A DNA stretch of 64,000 bases from Ashinkailepas kermadecensis (GCA_034440615.1 JAOTOM010005109.1:581001-645000); one strand, 5' to 3'. Positions 11,654-23,924 are shown, numbered from the stretch's first letter. Notes: generated by a model not told the origin, from the sequence alone. A program made the numbers and translations.

Positions 11654-14432
11654 TCAAACCATCCTGCTCAGAGCTTCGCTGAAGTCGGAGATGTTCACGT
11701 CAGCGCGGCAGGTGATTTTCGCCAGATACACACACAGGTTACGTGCGTACGTTTCGGTGGTCAGGTTCCTGAAGTTCCTCTTCAGTCTGAAGATGCTTGC
11801 TGCCTTCGGGTAGATGAGGCAGCAACTTCGCGCGTGCCTGATCTCGAGATACAGCCGGCTGTTTTTCTCCTTGCCGCTGATGTCGCGGGCCATGTACGCC
11901 TCCACCTCCTCCACCTCGGTGAACGGTCCGCCGAGAGCACGCAGGCTTGCCAGGTCTGCGTTCCTCTGCCGATCCACCGAGATGTTCGTCGCCTCCTTCT
12001 CACCCAACCCCTCCTCCTTCAGCTCTCTTTGTTTCGTGCCCCACGCCTCTAGAATCTGCGGAAGTTCTCCGTCTTTCTTCACCAGTTTTTTTAAGCAAGC
12101 GTCCATCTGCACACCCTCGATCAGAGCAGCTCCCCTTGCCTTCACGTGGGCTCTGCTGACAGCCTCCAGTTTCTCCGATCCCCTCATCTTCAGCCCATAG
12201 TTGACCGTGCCGACTGAGCGCTCAGGGTCGAGGTTGTTGATCAGCGCACCTGCGAGCTTGCCCTCGTCCATCTTGTCCAGCCGATTAGGGGCCTCCGGAT
12301 CTGCGTCTGCTCCGAACTGGAAGACGTTTCCCCGTTGCCTTGACCAACCGGCTGCGATGTGAGCGAGAAGCATCTTCAGGACTCGGCAGGCATCCTGCTT
12401 GTGGCTCTGGAGGACGGCCTCAGCTGGCTTCAACAGGTCCTCGGGGTACAGCACCTGCTGGAACCTCTCTTCGCTGGTGAAGGAGAAGGCTGGTTTGGAG
12501 AGGGTCAACAGGTTCTCCGCCGGCATCGTGGTGAGATCTACGTACAGCTGCGGGAAGGCCTCCCTGATATCGGCGTAGGTGGTGGAGCTGCTGGACGTGA
12601 GCGACACAAACGGCTCCACCAGGTGGACGCCGATTGCCACGCCGACGGCGGCCAGGACCCGCACGTAGTCCAGCTGCTCAAAGCATCTCACGATGCAGGC
12701 CAGCTGGTTGGTGATGGTCTGGAACTTGAGCAGGAAGTCTGTGACGTCCTGGTCCAGGTACAATGCCACTGCGCAGCTGTAGACCAGTGAGTTGAACCTC
12801 TCCTTCTGCAGTCTCTTCGCCGGGTTCTTCTTGTGTCCTAGGTACATGTCGAACATCTCCGCCTTGTTCCACTCCTTGTGGTCGAAGTCGTGCGAGACCA
12901 GCCGGAGGAGGCAATCCAGCCAGTTCTCCGTCACCGACAACTGCGGATTCCCGATCGTGATGGCAAATCCAGCGAAGATCTTGTGTGGCCCGATGCTGCT
13001 GTCTACGTCACTCCAGAACTTGCAGAGCTCCCTGTTGAACATCAGGCTGGGATGCACGTGGCACAGCAGGTGGTCAGGGATGTAGCTCACCTCCAGCTTC
13101 TGGGCGACGATGTCGGCTACGCCCTTGTTGTGACTGACGCTGTCTGTCATGACAAATGACAAAGTCCACCTTTTCCCACAGGCACTCCTTTGTCACCCCT
13201 CCACAGACGGCGAGCATAGACAGGACGGCCATCTTTAGATCTGCCAAGTTCTCCCTCGTCTCAGCGGCGATCTTGAGGGTTGGAAGAGCGTAGTACTGCC
13301 CCTTGGCAGTGATTCCTTGCACCGAGTAGGCTCCGGTTCCCTGTGTCCTGCTGCCGTCGTCGTGGTAGGTGATGGTGGCCCTGTCCTCCGAGTCGAGCAT
13401 CTCTTGGACGATCTTTGAGAGTGTAAAGGCTTCAATGGCCTTGCTCATTGTTATGTTGTTCTTCTTGTGAGGTGCGGTGTCCACGTCAATCACTTGCTCG
13501 TCGTCATCGTGGTACTTCCACTTGAGGTTGAACATGTTTCTGCCGACCTCCACCACGGCCGCTGTGGCCTGCGCGAGTGACATGTGAGAACTCGACATGA
13601 GCTTGTCCACCACTCGGTAGTACTCTGGTCTAACCTTGCGCTCGCTAGTGCGGATGTGCTGCCAGTGCTGAGGCAGATCCGTGTCAGCTCCTCTCAGGCC
13701 AAACACACGCCTCCTCTTCATTTTTGGTTCGTCCGCTTCGTACTCGATGGTAGTCTCGTCTGCTTCAGCGCTCGTCAGCGTGCTCGGCTCGTCAGTCTCA
13801 GCCTCGTCACCCTCAGCCGGGCTCTGCCTGTCTGACGCCACCATCCCCCTCTTCTCCTTTTCCCTCAACTTGGCCATCCCCGCCTCAGTCCTCTCTCTCC
13901 TCTGCATCATTTTCTCCCACTTTCTGTGAACCACCGCGTCACAGAACATTTTCCTCTCGGTTCGTTCATCTTGCAGAAATGCTTTCTCCTCTTCCGTCAT
14001 CTTGACCCCGTACAGAGCCTCCTGCTTCTTGATCGCCTCTCGGTCGTTGGTGGCTGCTTCGAAGAGAGTCGTCTTGACGCGGTTGTTGAAGGGCTTGACG
14101 TGGTTCTCCAGCCGGGACTCGGTTCTTCGGTTTGTCCTCGTTTTGATCAGGGTGGAGAACTCGTCGAAGAGCTTCAAGATCATGTTCTTAATGTTTGTCC
14201 TGGTCTTGGTGTAGATGTTGCACCAGGTGTAGTGCTCTGTGACTCCGTCGGCGATTAGCGCAGCTGCCTCGTCACGACGTAGAGTCTGCTGGCCAGCGCG
14301 GGGGCGAGCGTGAGCTAGCATAAGCTCGATGATCTCCTTCTCGATGGGAAACAGGCCTGGCGTGAAGTCATGACGCTCTCCGTAGGTCTCGGTGTCCAAA
14401 GTTTTCACCGTCAGCGACCGGACCTCCCTCAT
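11654..14432 (-). pseudogene. Transposase-like gene broken by a 7-bp tandem duplication
   Basis: This is the only strong coding region of the window. Two overlapping frames (14432-13074 and 13162-11654) are parts of one gene. Where they meet, TGACAAA is tandemly repeated at 13150-13163; without one copy the span is exactly 924 codons including the stop. Visible features are a charged helical region at about residues 130-195, an acidic linker at 203-236, then a KMKRRR basic cluster at 237-242, a possible nuclear signal. A YHDDGSRTQG block follows near residue 355. After the break comes MTDSVSHNKG, then a CHVHPSLMF block. Spaced Asp-containing strands of this kind suggest an RNase H-like (DDE) catalytic core, but this is inference. 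I recall similar uncharacterised proteins in marine invertebrate genomes. Its place between inverted ends supports a transposase. The third acidic catalytic residue was not identified. The start is the first Met, right after the upstream stop region. Confidence 0.85.
13150..13163. repeat. 7-bp tandem duplication causing the frameshift
   Basis: Two adjacent copies of TGACAAA lie inside the coding region. On the minus strand the doubled TTTGTCA moves the frame just before the MTDS motif. It is the only visible lesion in more than 900 codons, so the inactivation looks recent, or it may be an assembly or polymerase error. Confidence 0.9.
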
Positions 14433-15651
14433 GACGAATTACCGGCCTGAAAAGAGACAAAGCGGCTGGGAATGCGGAAGGGATCTTGGCAAGATGGAAA
14501 TGTACCTAGGAATGTTCCGAAACGGAAATGTATGGACCAGGGAGGCATGAGATAAAGGGGAGAAGTAAGACGATAAAAGGATAAACAGAAGTAAAATAGA
14601 GTAAAACACGACAATAAACAGCAAATAAACGCGTAGTTGAAGACAGAACCACACATGGGCATCTGCTTCCGAAATGGTGAACAATATCACGTATTTGGTG
14701 TTAACTGTGCAAAGGTTGGTGATTGATTATACGCGCGCCACGGTAGCTAGACGCAGGCCAGGTGGGCGCCGTAGACGCCCACCTGGCCATAGGAGCCCAT
14801 CGCTCTCATTTTTTTCGCCCCTCTGGACCATGGCGCCCACGCTTGCCTTAGTGGCGCCCCCGACAGCCCCCCCCCATCGTTTTGTGCACATTTAGAGACA
14901 CTTGCCAGCGGAAAGCAAGTCGGTTTTCATCGGAGAGATAATTTATGGAGCAAACTAAGACATTGCAATTGGAACCTTCAGCAGGTAACTTAGGTAAATT
15001 ACGCTGGCGCCGAGCAGCGCAACGCCAGCAGCACGATGTGGCGAAACGGCAGTTTAATGGCGCTGTAGGTACGCATGAAGGATGTAAACTTGCTTGCTGT
15101 CTGCTATAATTTGTTGGAGTCTGGTTTTACTTCATTTGACAAAATGTATAACGTGGTTAATCACCTAGGAGCCGAATATGAGCAGCGGCGAGGAATATCC
15201 ACACGAAGTTTGCAGACAACATGGCCAAGGCAACCATGGCAACGGCACCAAACACTCTGTCAACAGCTGACTGCTACGTGCAAAAAATAATTATCGAACA
15301 CTGTTATTGCAGTTTGTGGCCTTAAACGTCGCACTTCATTAGGAAAAATATGTTGAAATGAATATGAAAAAGTATATAACTTCACTCATTTATAATATTT
15401 ATTGGGATTCTGCTTATAACCCGGTTACTTAAAATGAAATATTATTTTAGCATACTAAATGTAACCGTGCACCTTTTGCTTAACTATCACCACAAAAAAA
15501 TGAATTCGAACCATTTTCACGTTTTTTACGGTTTTCGGCTAATTTTTCCAAACGTAAGTGAAGCATGGAGATATAAATTGGCACCGATATACCTGTATGC
15601 ATACAATATTACAGTTTGAACATTGGATCACATTTTATGGAGATTCTATTA
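14433..15651. other. Transposon 5' side with a perfect hairpin
   Basis: This region lies upstream of the transposase-like gene and should hold its promoter. It contains a perfect hairpin at 14756-14788 (arms GGCCAGGTGGGCG, 7-base loop). The DNA from about 15300 on is AT-rich. No clear TATA box and start-site pair was chosen. Confidence 0.45.
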
Positions 15652-15815
15652 GGGAGAATGTATGTTTTTGGGGGAACATGGTTTCATTCGAAGGCCATGT
15701 TCATACCATATGCACCATTTTTTAAACAAAATGCTCTATGTACTTTCGATCACAATCGTACAGAGCACATTTTGAGATGCGAGTGACCAACATTTCAAAT
15801 TAAGTCACCACCCTA
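15652..15815 (-). repeat. Transposon right terminal inverted repeat
   Basis: The reverse complement starts TAGGGTGGTGACTTAATT and matches the left end block for block. It includes the conserved GGTATGAACATGGCC and GAATGAAACCATGTT segments. Confidence 0.88.
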
Positions 15816-15822
15816 CTTGGAG
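15816..15822. repeat. Target site duplication, right copy (CTTGGAG)
   Basis: This is a perfect match to 10701-10707. It lies immediately outside the right inverted end. Confidence 0.85.
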
Positions 15823-15834
15823 CCGGCTGCACGT

Positions 15835-16082
15835 CGCTCTCGTCACATCGTGCGAGGAGAGGCGAGCTGTCATGACCGCGCCGCTCTCGTCACATCGTGC
15901 GAGGAGAGGGGAGCTGTCATGACCGCGCCGCTCTCGTCACATCGTGCGAGGAGAGGGGAGCTGCCATGACCGCGCCGCTCTCGTCACATCGTGCGAGGAG
16001 AGGGGAGCTGTCATGACCGCGCCGCTATCGTCACATTGTGCGAGGAGAGGCGAGCTGTCATGACTGCGCCGCTCTCGTCGCC
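15835..16082. repeat. 47-bp minisatellite, 5 copies
   Basis: Units start at 15835, 15882, 15929, 15976 and 16023, with a partial at 16070, each containing CGTCACATCGTGCGAGGAGA. The array begins only 12 bp outside the transposon's right target duplication. Confidence 0.95.
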
Positions 16083-16084
16083 CA

Positions 16085-16935
16085 TGAGCCAGGATGCCAG
16101 CGAACAGTGCATGTAAAGTTCGGGGCGCGCCACCATTGGTCATAGGCAGAACAATCCCCGCATTATCCACGCGCAGCGTTTGCCGTGGCACCGCAGGAAA
16201 ATTGAAATGAATCGATACCGGGACGCGGACTGCTCGTTCACACGTAGTGCACATTGCACTAGCTTCAGTCGGCAAACCATCAACTGGAAGCAAAATGTAT
16301 TCGAAATCGGTCCATTAGAGTCGCTGGAAACTGCCATAAAGAACTATCCTGTTGTAAACCTCGCAGGAGCTTTTGCTACTTTGGGAAGACACGCTTTCGA
16401 GTTCATTATTTTCTACCAAACGGATAGAGTGCACACGCATGCTGAACTACATACCTGAGTGAGATCGCAGCCACCCATCATACCCTCGTCGCCCACATTT
16501 CCAGCAGCGATTTCACGGTCTGTTGACGCGGGCGGAATTATCAGTATCAATAATCATGCCTTCACTTCATAAGACCTCGTCATGATTTAGCTCCATTTAG
16601 TTTCAGTCACATCCGCTCACTTAGCCAACACACCAGCAAATTAATCCTCCTAGATCTGAGCCGTGCAGTCAGCGACCGTAACGACTGGATTTGGCGGGGA
16701 GACGGCTTACACTTGTCCCCACGCAATGCCTCATCAGCACCACTTGTGTCGCGCTCCCCTCCGGTCCCAGGGGATAAATAGCTCTACCACGCGCTTCCCG
16801 TCTGCCCCCCTGCCGCAAACGAGACGAAACAGCCGCAGTTGTCCGATTCGGTACCATGGAGATGAAAAGCTAAGAGGGCAGCATTGTTTTATTACGGACA
16901 TGGATAAATAGATATGCATGCATTTTGCCTGTAGG
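16085..16935. other. Unannotated DNA
   Basis: I see no gene or clear repeat here. Confidence 0.35.
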
Positions 16936-17377
<442 letters not shown>

Positions 17378-17965
17378 AGAGAGGCATAGGCGAAGACAGC
17401 AGGACATATGGGAGCCATCAACATCCAAAATTGACTACAGGTTGCTCGGCACCGTGATTACCGTTGACTCCACTTCAAAGGTGGACGATTGGCATCGGAA
17501 ATTTGGCAGCGGCAATCTGCGGCCATCTCGGCACTGTTTGTGTGCCAGCTGCGGCAAATTAGGCGCATTCAGCTGACTCAGCAGCAAGCCGAATGGACGT
17601 AATACGACGTGCAGGGGAAAAGAACCACCAGCCCTGCAGTGCTGCTCTTGCTTACCGTTCTGGCTGGCGTTCGGAAGATGTGCTGGCAGAAGTCGCAGAT
17701 CAAGCGATGGCAGAGCTATCATTCTGAAAGTGCATGTTCTCAGGCTATGTCATATATTTTATATACCTGACTTACCATTGTGCTCATTATCTTATGGGGA
17801 ACGCGCCGTCGAAAACAGTGTGGGGGGGGGGCGGATTAGTGTTATTTAACACTATATATATGGCGTCCACAGATGCTAGAAGGTCAGAATTTAGCCCTAT
17901 TCTAGTAGGTGGGGGATTCTGTCCCTAGTTTTTCACTTTCCCTAACCATTTGCGATGGGAGAGTG
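17378..17965. other. Unannotated DNA
   Basis: No gene was recognised. A G9 run lies near 17822. Confidence 0.35.
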
Positions 17966-17974
17966 AAGTTGGAA

Positions 17975-18358
17975 ACCTGATAAATGCACGTAAAGCAAAT
18001 GTACGTATGATAGATGTACGCAAATGTACGTAAGCAAATGCATGTAAGCGCAGATGTACGTACGGCAAATGTACGTAAGCGCAAATGGACGTGTGCGCAA
18101 AAGTATGTATGCGCAAGTGCATGTATGCGCAAATGAACATAAGCGCAAATGTATGTAAGCGAAAAAGTACGTAAGCGCAAATGTACGTATGCGCAAATGC
18201 ATGTATGCGTAAAAGTACGTATGCGCAAATGTACGTAAGCGCAAATGTGCGTAAGTGCAAAAGTAGGTAAGCTCAAACGTACGTATGAGCAAATGTACGT
18301 AAGAACAAATGCATGTAAGCTTAAAAGTATGCAGGAGCAATTGCACGTATGAGCCAAT
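17975..18358 (-). repeat. 16-bp satellite-like array, left arm (inverted)
   Basis: About 24 diverged 16-bp units are read on plus as GCGCAAATGTACGTAA, with TACGTA dyads. This is the reverse complement of the unit in the adjoining array (18360-19447). Confidence 0.9.
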
Positions 18359-19447
18359 TTATGTACATTTACGCATACGTACCTTTGCGTTTACGTACAT
18401 TTGGTTAGGTGCCTTGCGTACATTTGCTCTTTACGTACATTTACCATTAGTACTTTTCTCAAATGCACTTTTGTGGTCAGGCACATCTGTCCTTACGTAC
18501 ATTTTCCATACTTAATTTTGTGTATACGTACATTTCGTTGCGTACACTTGCTTATGTACATCTGTCATACGTACGCTTGCATTTTGGTTAGTAAACTTGA
18601 ATGTACATACATTTGCCATGACGTACTTTTGCTTTGACGCATATTTGCTCTCATGTACGTTTTCATTTGCGTACATTGCACTTACTTATATCGACTCATA
18701 CGTACATTTGCGCTCACGTACTTTTGCGTTTACGTACATTTGCGCTTACGTACATTGCCGCTGACGTACTTTTGTGCTTACGTGCATTTCCTCATATGTA
18801 TATTTGCGTTGACATACTTTTGGGCTTGCGCGCATTTGCGATTACGTACATTTACGCATACGTACGTATATTTGTACTTGCGTACATTTGCGCATACGTG
18901 CATCTGCGCATACACACATTTGCACTTGTGTACATTTGCACTTACGTAGTTTTACGCTTAAGTACATTTGCGGTGATGTACATTTGCGCTGACATATTTT
19001 TGGGGTTACGTACATTTACGAACACGGACATTTGCGCATACATAAATTTGTGCTTACGTACTTTTGCGCTTACGTACATTTGCGCATGCGTACATTTCAG
19101 CTTCTGTACTTTTGCGCTTACGTACATTTGCACATACGTGCATTTGCGCATACGTAAATTTGCGCTCACGTACTTTTGCTCTCACGTACTTTTGCGCTTA
19201 CATATATTTGCGCTTACGTAAAGTTCCTTACGTACCTTTGTCTTACATTTGCTTTTACGTACATCTGTCATGCGTCTATTTGCCAAACGTACTTTTGCGC
19301 TTTCGTACATCTGCGCTTACGTACCATACGTTCTTTTGCGCATACGTACATTTGCTTACCTACATTTGCTTACATACATTTGCTTACGTACATTTGCTTA
19401 CGTACTTCTGTCATACGCACGTTTGTCCTTACGTACATTTGTCCTAG
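18359..19447 (+). repeat. 16-bp satellite-like array, right arm
   Basis: About 68 diverged 16-bp units of the form GCTTACGTACATTTGC are joined head to tail, opposite in sense to the left arm. Each unit centres on a TACGTA palindrome. A 195-codon plus frame arises because 16 bp rotates the phase and the unit lacks stops; it is not a protein. Confidence 0.92.
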
Positions 19448-19479
19448 AATCCGTGAAGTTTGGTGACTTTTCCTGTCGA

Positions 19480-20480
19480 TCTTTCGCTCCGTCGAACCAA
19501 ACTTTTAATTTTGCAACTACATCGAAGGTGGCTCCAGGAGTGAATATTGGAAGACATCTGGGACATTTTACTTTTGCGAAAACTAAGTAAAAGGGCATGT
19601 AAGTATCTGAATACTTTCATTGCCCAACTGTTCAGGTGACTATAATTTCAATTGAACTGCTCATACTACCTTGCTTGCCTACCTACCTTGCACCAAGCGA
19701 TCAGTTTTCTCGAAGCGGTATCATTTACCTACGTTGCCATCGGGAGGCTGGGAGGGTGGCCTGAATTCAGGCAAACGGTAGTAATGCATCACATGCAGTC
19801 GCAAAGCAAAAAGCCTCTCCAAATGGCGGATCCAGGAAGTGGCAATAGGTATTCAGGGCACCATATTCAAAGCACTGCAAGCAATGCTGTGGCGAGGGTG
19901 GCATTTTGCCAATGGTGGATCAAGGAGGGAGAGGAGTGAATTAACCACACATTATTATAGTAAATCACACGCAGTGGCAGAGCCAAGATATTTTCCCAAC
20001 GGCTAATAATTGTGGTAGCTTTCCCACACAGGCCTCTCAGAATCCTCCCTGGCATAATTCCCAGGCGACGCCTCTGCACAAGACCTCTAGGTAAGTATTG
20101 GTATTATGTTGGAATGACAAAATTATATATATATGTAGCACTGACTGCGAAGGACAAGCCCCAAATAAAAAAATAATACCCACCCCCTCCTTAGGCTTCT
20201 GGCTGCGCCATTGACTGCTTTACGTGTGCACGCATGGATATCAAACGGCACCTGGGACTGTTACCTGATAATGAGTTATACCCAACCACGCACAAGCTTA
20301 CCATTGTAAAATACAAAGTCCCAAATAATATTGACGAATTTCTCTCGATGGGTTGCCCCCTAACTTCACCATTGCGAAACTGTTGAAATTTTGACTCGAA
20401 AAACTGTAGATTGGACGAGTAGAATTTGCTGAAACTGCAGTTTTGAAATCGTCCCAATGGATTCCGGGATCTTATGTGGT
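19480..20480 (+). repeat. Dispersed repeat R3, copy 1
   Basis: This aligns collinearly with 45220-46235. Landmarks in order are CATCGAAGGTGGCTCCAGGA, TTGCGAAAACT, ACTGTTCAGGT, GTAATGCATC, CTGCGCC, CACCATTG and TTTTGAAATCG.CCAATGGAT. Spacing is nearly the same in both copies (about 920 versus 940 bp). No coding frame is conserved, so it is an old non-autonomous or decayed element. Confidence 0.75.
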
Positions 20481-20489
20481 AGGGTGGAA

Positions 20490-21595
20490 TCCCTTATGTT
20501 TTTTTTTATCCATACATATTTATGCCTAAAAGAGATGGTAATAGTATGGTATGGTAATAGAGTTGAGGAAGCGAGGGGCACCGGGTAGTTAAAAGCACAT
20601 TTTTTCAGTCAACCTCCAGGGCGAATGGCGGCGGAACAAGAGGGTGGAAGAGGCGGACGGAGTGGGGTGAGAGCAGTAGCTGCAGCTCCCCCTCCCCATC
20701 CAAAATGTTGGAGGGGAAACATAACTTATAGCCTCACCATCAATTATGAAAAAACAAAAGGGGCCCTTTGGAACATTTTGGAAGAAGAAGAGCCCAAAAA
20801 TGTCCTAATATTCTCAGTCTGACAAGGGCATATCGTCTCCCAAAATCTGCATGCTTGAGAACGTAAGTTCGATGTGTGCCCTTATAGTTTAGCTGAACTC
20901 ATTATTTTCCTCGGATAAAAACAGTGAGCACCTGAAATTATAATTACGCACGGGTGTCACTTTATGAAGTTGGCTGGAAGGGCCAAATTACCGTTTTGAT
21001 GACCAAAGCTGTCCCGAAAACCAATTATGTCTTGCGTACACACGTAGGTTCAATGGCCAAGTTTCAGCCTGATTGGGAGGGGGAATCAATGGTTGAGGGG
21101 CCAAATCAATGACTGAGGGGGCCCTTGGCATATAGAAAGTGACATCGCTGACATTGCGTTATTGCAATTGCATGCCTTGCATAGAGCAACAATGTGCAGC
21201 AGTCTGTTGGCTAGCTCACTGTCCATGAGACCTAGACAGTGAGGTAACCAATACCCGCTGCTGCTCATTCCCCGCTTCTCCCTCCCTGTGATTCTAGTGC
21301 ACCCTTTTTCGTTGACGACAGGCCTTCTCAGAACCACACCGGGCTCCTCATGCAGTATGCGACATCAAGGACTCGGCGGGGCACTGTTTTGCTCAGGACT
21401 TCTTGAACTTCCGGGGACTTCTTTCAGCCTTCTGAGGAACTTTGTATGTTCAGAACCACTTGAAACTAGATGGGTGCTTGAAATTGGAGGGGCCTCTGGA
21501 GTCGTAGGGTCCTGACTAGGTCATGCTCAGGACCCTCAGAACTCGATGGGATTTTTATTGTCGGGATTTTTCGAGGTCCACGGAAATCAACTTTG
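20490..21595. other. Unannotated DNA
   Basis: I see no gene here. Small frames (for example 20625-20822) lack any domain. Confidence 0.35.
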
Positions 21596-21870
21596 GTGCC
21601 GGTAACAATAGGGCTTCTGGAACCTGGAGAGGTTCCATGAAGCCGGAGGGATTCCTTAAAGCTGGATAAATCCTCTGAAGCCGGAGAGGCCCCTTAAAGC
21701 TGGAAGGGTCGCTTGAAGCTAGACGTCTCTGATTTCTAATCCTTGGTTGAGCCCCTTAATTAAGCTCGACGGAGGAGCCTCCGAGTTTTCGAGTCCCGGC
21801 GTGGAACAGTAGAGGCCTCTGGGAGCTGGAGAGGCCGCTTGAAGTCAGAGGACCTTCAAGTCGTATTCCC
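21596..21870. repeat. Degenerate 25-28 bp repeat region
   Basis: Loose repeats of GAAGCCGGAGAGGCCCCTTA-like units are visible, with heavy divergence. A similar pattern recurs near 31960-32330, suggesting a shared old array family. Confidence 0.5.
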
Positions 21871-21879
21871 TATTGCTTA

Positions 21880-23335
21880 AACATTACTGGAAGCAGGGGT
21901 GTAGGATCGCAAGATCAGTTGGGGGAAGGGGGGGGGGTCTCAGCCCTGGGTCGATTAATCTAGGGTACACCCAAGTACCAATCTCTCCCCAGATTTGGGC
22001 CACTTTATTTTACCATGAAGAAAAAAACATTAATTTCATATAATATTTTTTTCTCCAGTTTTCCATGACCTTAGCCCATCAGGAGCCAAAATAATCCGGA
22101 AATAGTTAATCGAAAAACTACTACCGAATATGGATAATCTACTGAGTGCCGAAACGACGTTTTCCACTTTGCTTCGCATTGCGCCTAATTTCATGATTGC
22201 TTTTATGATATTTATAGTTTTCGTTTTATTTATAGTTATAGTTTCTTCAAGTTTTCGTCGATCAAAACGGATTAAAAACAGTACGAAAAGAAGCAATAGG
22301 CAACCATCATAGCAAACTCCACATTGCGATCAGTGCTAAATGACCAGTCTGATTATCGATTTGAGAAAACTTAAAATAGGATTGCTTGTACTATTTCAAT
22401 TTTCAAAGAGGACAGTCACCACCAATACTAAATAATACTTAGAAGAACTGCGAGAATATCGTCACCACTCATTATACATTTTTCGCAATCTTACACCTAC
22501 CTAGGTTGAACACGAGTAGTATGTCGCACTCGACATTTATGCAGCATTGCTTGAAATTTTCATGGGTTTTACTTCCAAAGTGGGGGGGGGGCTGGCTGCC
22601 AAGTTGGGGGAACTGAGCTGCAAGCTGGGGGGTTTGGGGGCTAACCCTCCCAACTGAATAAGATTCTACACCCCCGACTGGAAGGGAAAAATCTAGAGGT
22701 TGAAATGTGCCTTCATTGAAGTCAAATTGGCGCCCCCCCCTAGTTGAATATTGCCAGACGAGACCCTGCCGCTAACCCCTTTTCCTCCTAATCTCCCGAC
22801 TCCATATTTCGTTCATCCAGCTCTTCTGACGGTGGCTTATTCATATCACGGCCTTATCTCCATTTCAAGTCTTCATATCCTTCCTCACTTTATTTTATCA
22901 CTTAAATTAATCTGTCACTGGGTTTCTGCCTGTTTATGACAATCAAATAATTTATGACAACACTAACAATCAAACAAACAAATTATCCTCTATCCAACAC
23001 TCGATATGACGGTCGGTCTCCATTTTCCGTCTCCATCTCACGGCCCTTCTCCGCCAGATTGTGCGTCTGCACCTGACCTCTCTACCCTGCTGCCAGCGGT
23101 CCGTCACCAACCGAGGGCTCGTCTTCATCTGACATCGCCATCTGACCGTCCACCGGCCGTTTTTGGTGTGGCCCAGCGAGTGTTCTCTTGGCCGCGGCCG
23201 CCGCGCACAAAGACAGCACTACCATGATGAGGCCGTGATAAAGGAGCGGCGGCATCCAGTCACTGTGTTGTCAGACGACGCCGCAGATCTATTTTGCTCG
23301 ATGACTGCGCCGTTTTGACCGTCCGCTCCGCATCG
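21880..23335. other. Unannotated DNA
   Basis: No gene was recognised. Long G or C homopolymers occur near 21930, 22583 and 22733. Confidence 0.35.
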
Positions 23336-23790
23336 TCCATTGGCCGTGCTAACCGGCCGTAGGGTGGACAATAGGCTCTCAGGATCGGACCACCACATCA
23401 GAGGGTGGTCAGGACCATTGGCCGTGCTGACAGGCCGTAGGGTGGACAATAGGCTCTCAGGATCGGACCGCCACATCAGAGGGTGGTCAGGACCATTGGC
23501 CGTGCTGACAGGCCGTAGGGTGGACAATAGGCTCTCAGGATCGGACCACCACATCAGAGGGTGGTCAGGAGACTCTGAGCGCGGCTCCTGTCGGCTCTGA
23601 CAGGCCGTAGGGTGGACAACAGGCTCTCAGGATCGGACCACCACATCAGAGGGTGGTCAGGATACTCTGAGCGCGGCTCCTGTCGGCTCTGACAGGCCGT
23701 AGGGTGGACAATAGGCTCTCAGGATCGGACCGCCACATCAGAGGGTGGTCAGGAGACTCTGAGTGCGGCTCCTGTCGGCTCTGAGAGCCG
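23336..23790. repeat. Two-flavour minisatellite, 78-bp and about 95-bp units, 6 copies
   Basis: A shared core (GGCCGTAGGGTGGACAATAG to CAGAGGGTGGTCAGGA) is joined by two different linkers. The first three copies use CCATTGGCCGTGCT (78-bp period). The last three use a longer GACTCTGAGCGCGGCTCCTG linker (about 95-bp period). Confidence 0.92.
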
Positions 23791-23924
23791 CATCACCATA
23801 TCAGAAAACTCAGATAGCTCTGAGAGCGACACTGAGAACCCGACGGGGGATCATGTTGTCCCCATACTAACTTCCAAGCAAAATAGAGATATGTGGTCAG
23901 GAGCAAAACGTAAGCTCCTTCTTT

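Larger units (their letters stand above)
10708..15815 (-). mobile_element. Autonomous-type DNA transposon with long inverted ends
   Basis: This is a 5,108-bp element bounded by imperfect terminal inverted repeats of about 165-175 bp and a perfect 7-bp target duplication. Its single long gene is read on the minus strand (14432 to 11654). About 1.2 kb lies upstream of the gene and about 0.95 kb downstream. Termini start TAGGG. The 7-bp duplication argues against Tc1/mariner (TA), piggyBac and Kolobok (TTAA) and hAT (usually 8 bp). Families with 6-7 bp duplications, such as Dada, remain possible, but the restored target does not look like an RNA gene. I cannot assign a superfamily. Confidence 0.85.

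Noticed and set aside
11381..12052. 223-codon plus-strand frame
   Set aside because: It is the antisense shadow of the transposase-like gene, which has much better protein-like composition.
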